A DNA stretch of 13,443 nucleotides, taken from contig JAGKVC010000088.1 of the NCBI GenBank assembly GCA_021152595.1, positions 1-13,443 on the forward strand, given 5' to 3'. Positions 12,939 through 13,443 of the stretch are shown here, piece after piece. How positions within the stretch are numbered: position 1 is the stretch's first letter; the number at the start of each line of letters is the position of its first letter. The stretch is from Clostridia bacterium (GTDB lineage: Bacteria; Bacillota; Clostridia; Oscillospirales; Ruminococcaceae). The position numbers and the translations under genes are program-made. Under the pieces are notes generated by a model. That model was not told the origin of the DNA. It did not search any database and saw nothing but the letters and a program-made list of their open reading frames with translations.

Positions 12939-13253
12939 TCAGGTGTGCAGAGAATCGCCGGAATGCCGCTCTTTGGCGGAAAACCTCTGTTTTTCGTATT
13001 TGCGCTTTGTGGCAAGACCGCCGCGGATATGCCGTTCCTGCTTATTTTTCTCGATAATTGCATGGACCTGTGCGGAAAGACCTGCGTGGAGCCGCGGCAG
13101 TCGGGATGTGATATCCTTATGGACGGTTGACTTGGAGATCCCGAAGACGGCAGCGGTGCTGCGGACGGTTGCAGCATGCTCCGCGATATACGCACCGAGC
13201 ATGAGGGCGCGGTCGTCGATGGGATCGCGGGGAGAGGTTTGGCGGTTGGACAT
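12939..13253 (-). CDS. spoIIID: SpoIIID, mother-cell sporulation transcription factor
   Basis: From the ATG at 13253-13251 the protein has 104 residues. The centre matches SpoIIID closely. A helix-turn-helix ATVRSTAAVFGISKSTVHKD (28-47) is followed by RLPRLHAGLSAQVHAIIEKN (51-70) and the basic C-terminal segment KQERHIRGGLATKRKY (71-86), which contacts DNA in the family. SpoIIID acts in the mother cell to repress and activate sigma-E-period genes. A tail of about 18 residues beyond KRKY makes this protein longer than the usual 90 or so residues. The start follows AAGGAG (13262-13267) by 8 nt. No strong terminator separates it from pfkA, but pfkA has its own promoter. Confidence 0.93.
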   Translation of the reverse strand: MSNRQTSPRDPIDDRALMLGAYIAEHAATVRSTAAVFGISKSTVHKDITSRLPRLHAGLSAQVHAIIEKNKQERHIRGGLATKRKYEKQRFSAKERHSGDSLHT

Positions 13254-13304
13254 ATTGCTCACTCCTTGCATGGTGGGACGGCGGTGCCGGAGCCCGTCTG
13301 GTGC

Positions 13305-13333
13305 ATCATATGCAGGGAGGCAGAGGAAATAGT
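13305..13333 (-). promoter_or_regulatory. Possible sigma-E-type promoter of spoIIID
   Basis: On the minus strand ACTATTT (13333-13327), a 14-bp spacer and CATATGAT (13312-13305) resemble the sigma-E pattern (ATATT-like -35, CATACA-T -10). SpoIIID of Bacillus is sigma-E dependent, which fits. The match is partial and found by eye. Confidence 0.35.
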
Positions 13334-13335
13334 AC

Positions 13336-13410
13336 AAGTGAGGAGACAGAAGTGAGGAGGTAGGAGGAAAGGAGGGAGAATGGAGGAGGAAGAATGGAGA
13401 ATGAAAAAAG
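13336..13410. repeat. Purine-rich low-complexity tract
   Basis: Only 7 of 75 plus-strand bases are pyrimidines. It contains repeated short units: AAGTGAGGAG at 13336 and 13350, GGAGGA several times, and GAATGGAG at 13378 and 13392. No coding frame is supported. It may be one arm of an inverted-repeat element that continues outside the window. Confidence 0.6.
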
Positions 13411-13425
13411 CCGCCCGATGCGGGA
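13403..13425 (-). terminator. Possible terminator tail of a gene beyond the right edge
   Basis: On the minus strand a GC-rich segment ending GGGCGGC runs into TTTTTT (13409-13404). Only a 4-bp hairpin (CCGC/GCGG) is visible within the window, so the full 5' arm may lie past 13443. Confidence 0.3.
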
Positions 13426-13443
13426 AGGATGCCCGTATAGAAG

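Overview
The window looks like chromosomal DNA from a fibre-degrading, spore-lineage Ruminococcus-type Firmicute (Oscillospiraceae). The reasons are: three dockerin-bearing proteins (cellulosome parts) within 8 kb; a sigma-A promoter with perfect consensus boxes; AGGAGG-type ribosome binding sites; a tetrahydrofolate riboswitch in front of a folT-type gene; and the sporulation genes spoIIID and spoIIM-like. Base composition by eye is moderately GC-rich (a little over half), which would fit a Ruminococcus champanellensis-like species better than low-GC R. flavefaciens. That species guess is inference.

Region 1 (1-8189) is the accessory, plant-cell-wall part. It opens with the 3' end of a dockerin protein (1-128). 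A large secreted dockerin-LTD-CotH-kinase-like protein follows (349-3093, minus), then a cytoplasmic protein built of YD/MORN-like repeats (3383-4462, plus). Next is an AraC regulator (4573-5337, minus), divergent from a CBM35-GH26-dockerin-CE1 mannanase/esterase (5625-8135, plus). The AraC and mannanase promoters overlap within about 40 bp, so the regulator probably controls the enzyme. The mannanase has a structured leader of about 145 nt that also carries a 40-codon frame overlapping its start codon as ATGA.

Region 2 (8190-8516) has no gene. It holds a hairpin, a MITE-like nested inverted repeat of about 175 bp (8298-8471) and, directly abutting it, the terminator of the next operon.

Region 3 (8517-13443) is mostly housekeeping and all on the minus strand. 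Read in transcription order it is spoIIID, pfkA (own promoter), then a THF riboswitch with a terminator/ribosome-site-sequestering hairpin, then folT - proC - spoIIM-like - YesL/DUF624-like membrane protein. Tight spacing (34, 51 and 15 bp) suggests that the last four form one folate-gated operon ending at the terminator at 8473-8506. The right edge is a purine-rich low-complexity tract upstream of spoIIID.

The most interesting items are the folate riboswitch placed over proC and sporulation-type membrane genes, the dockerin-tagged CotH kinase-like protein, the overlapping AraC/mannanase promoters with the coupled small frame, and the nested palindromic repeat element. I did not find a CRISPR array, tRNA, rRNA, transposase or defence system.
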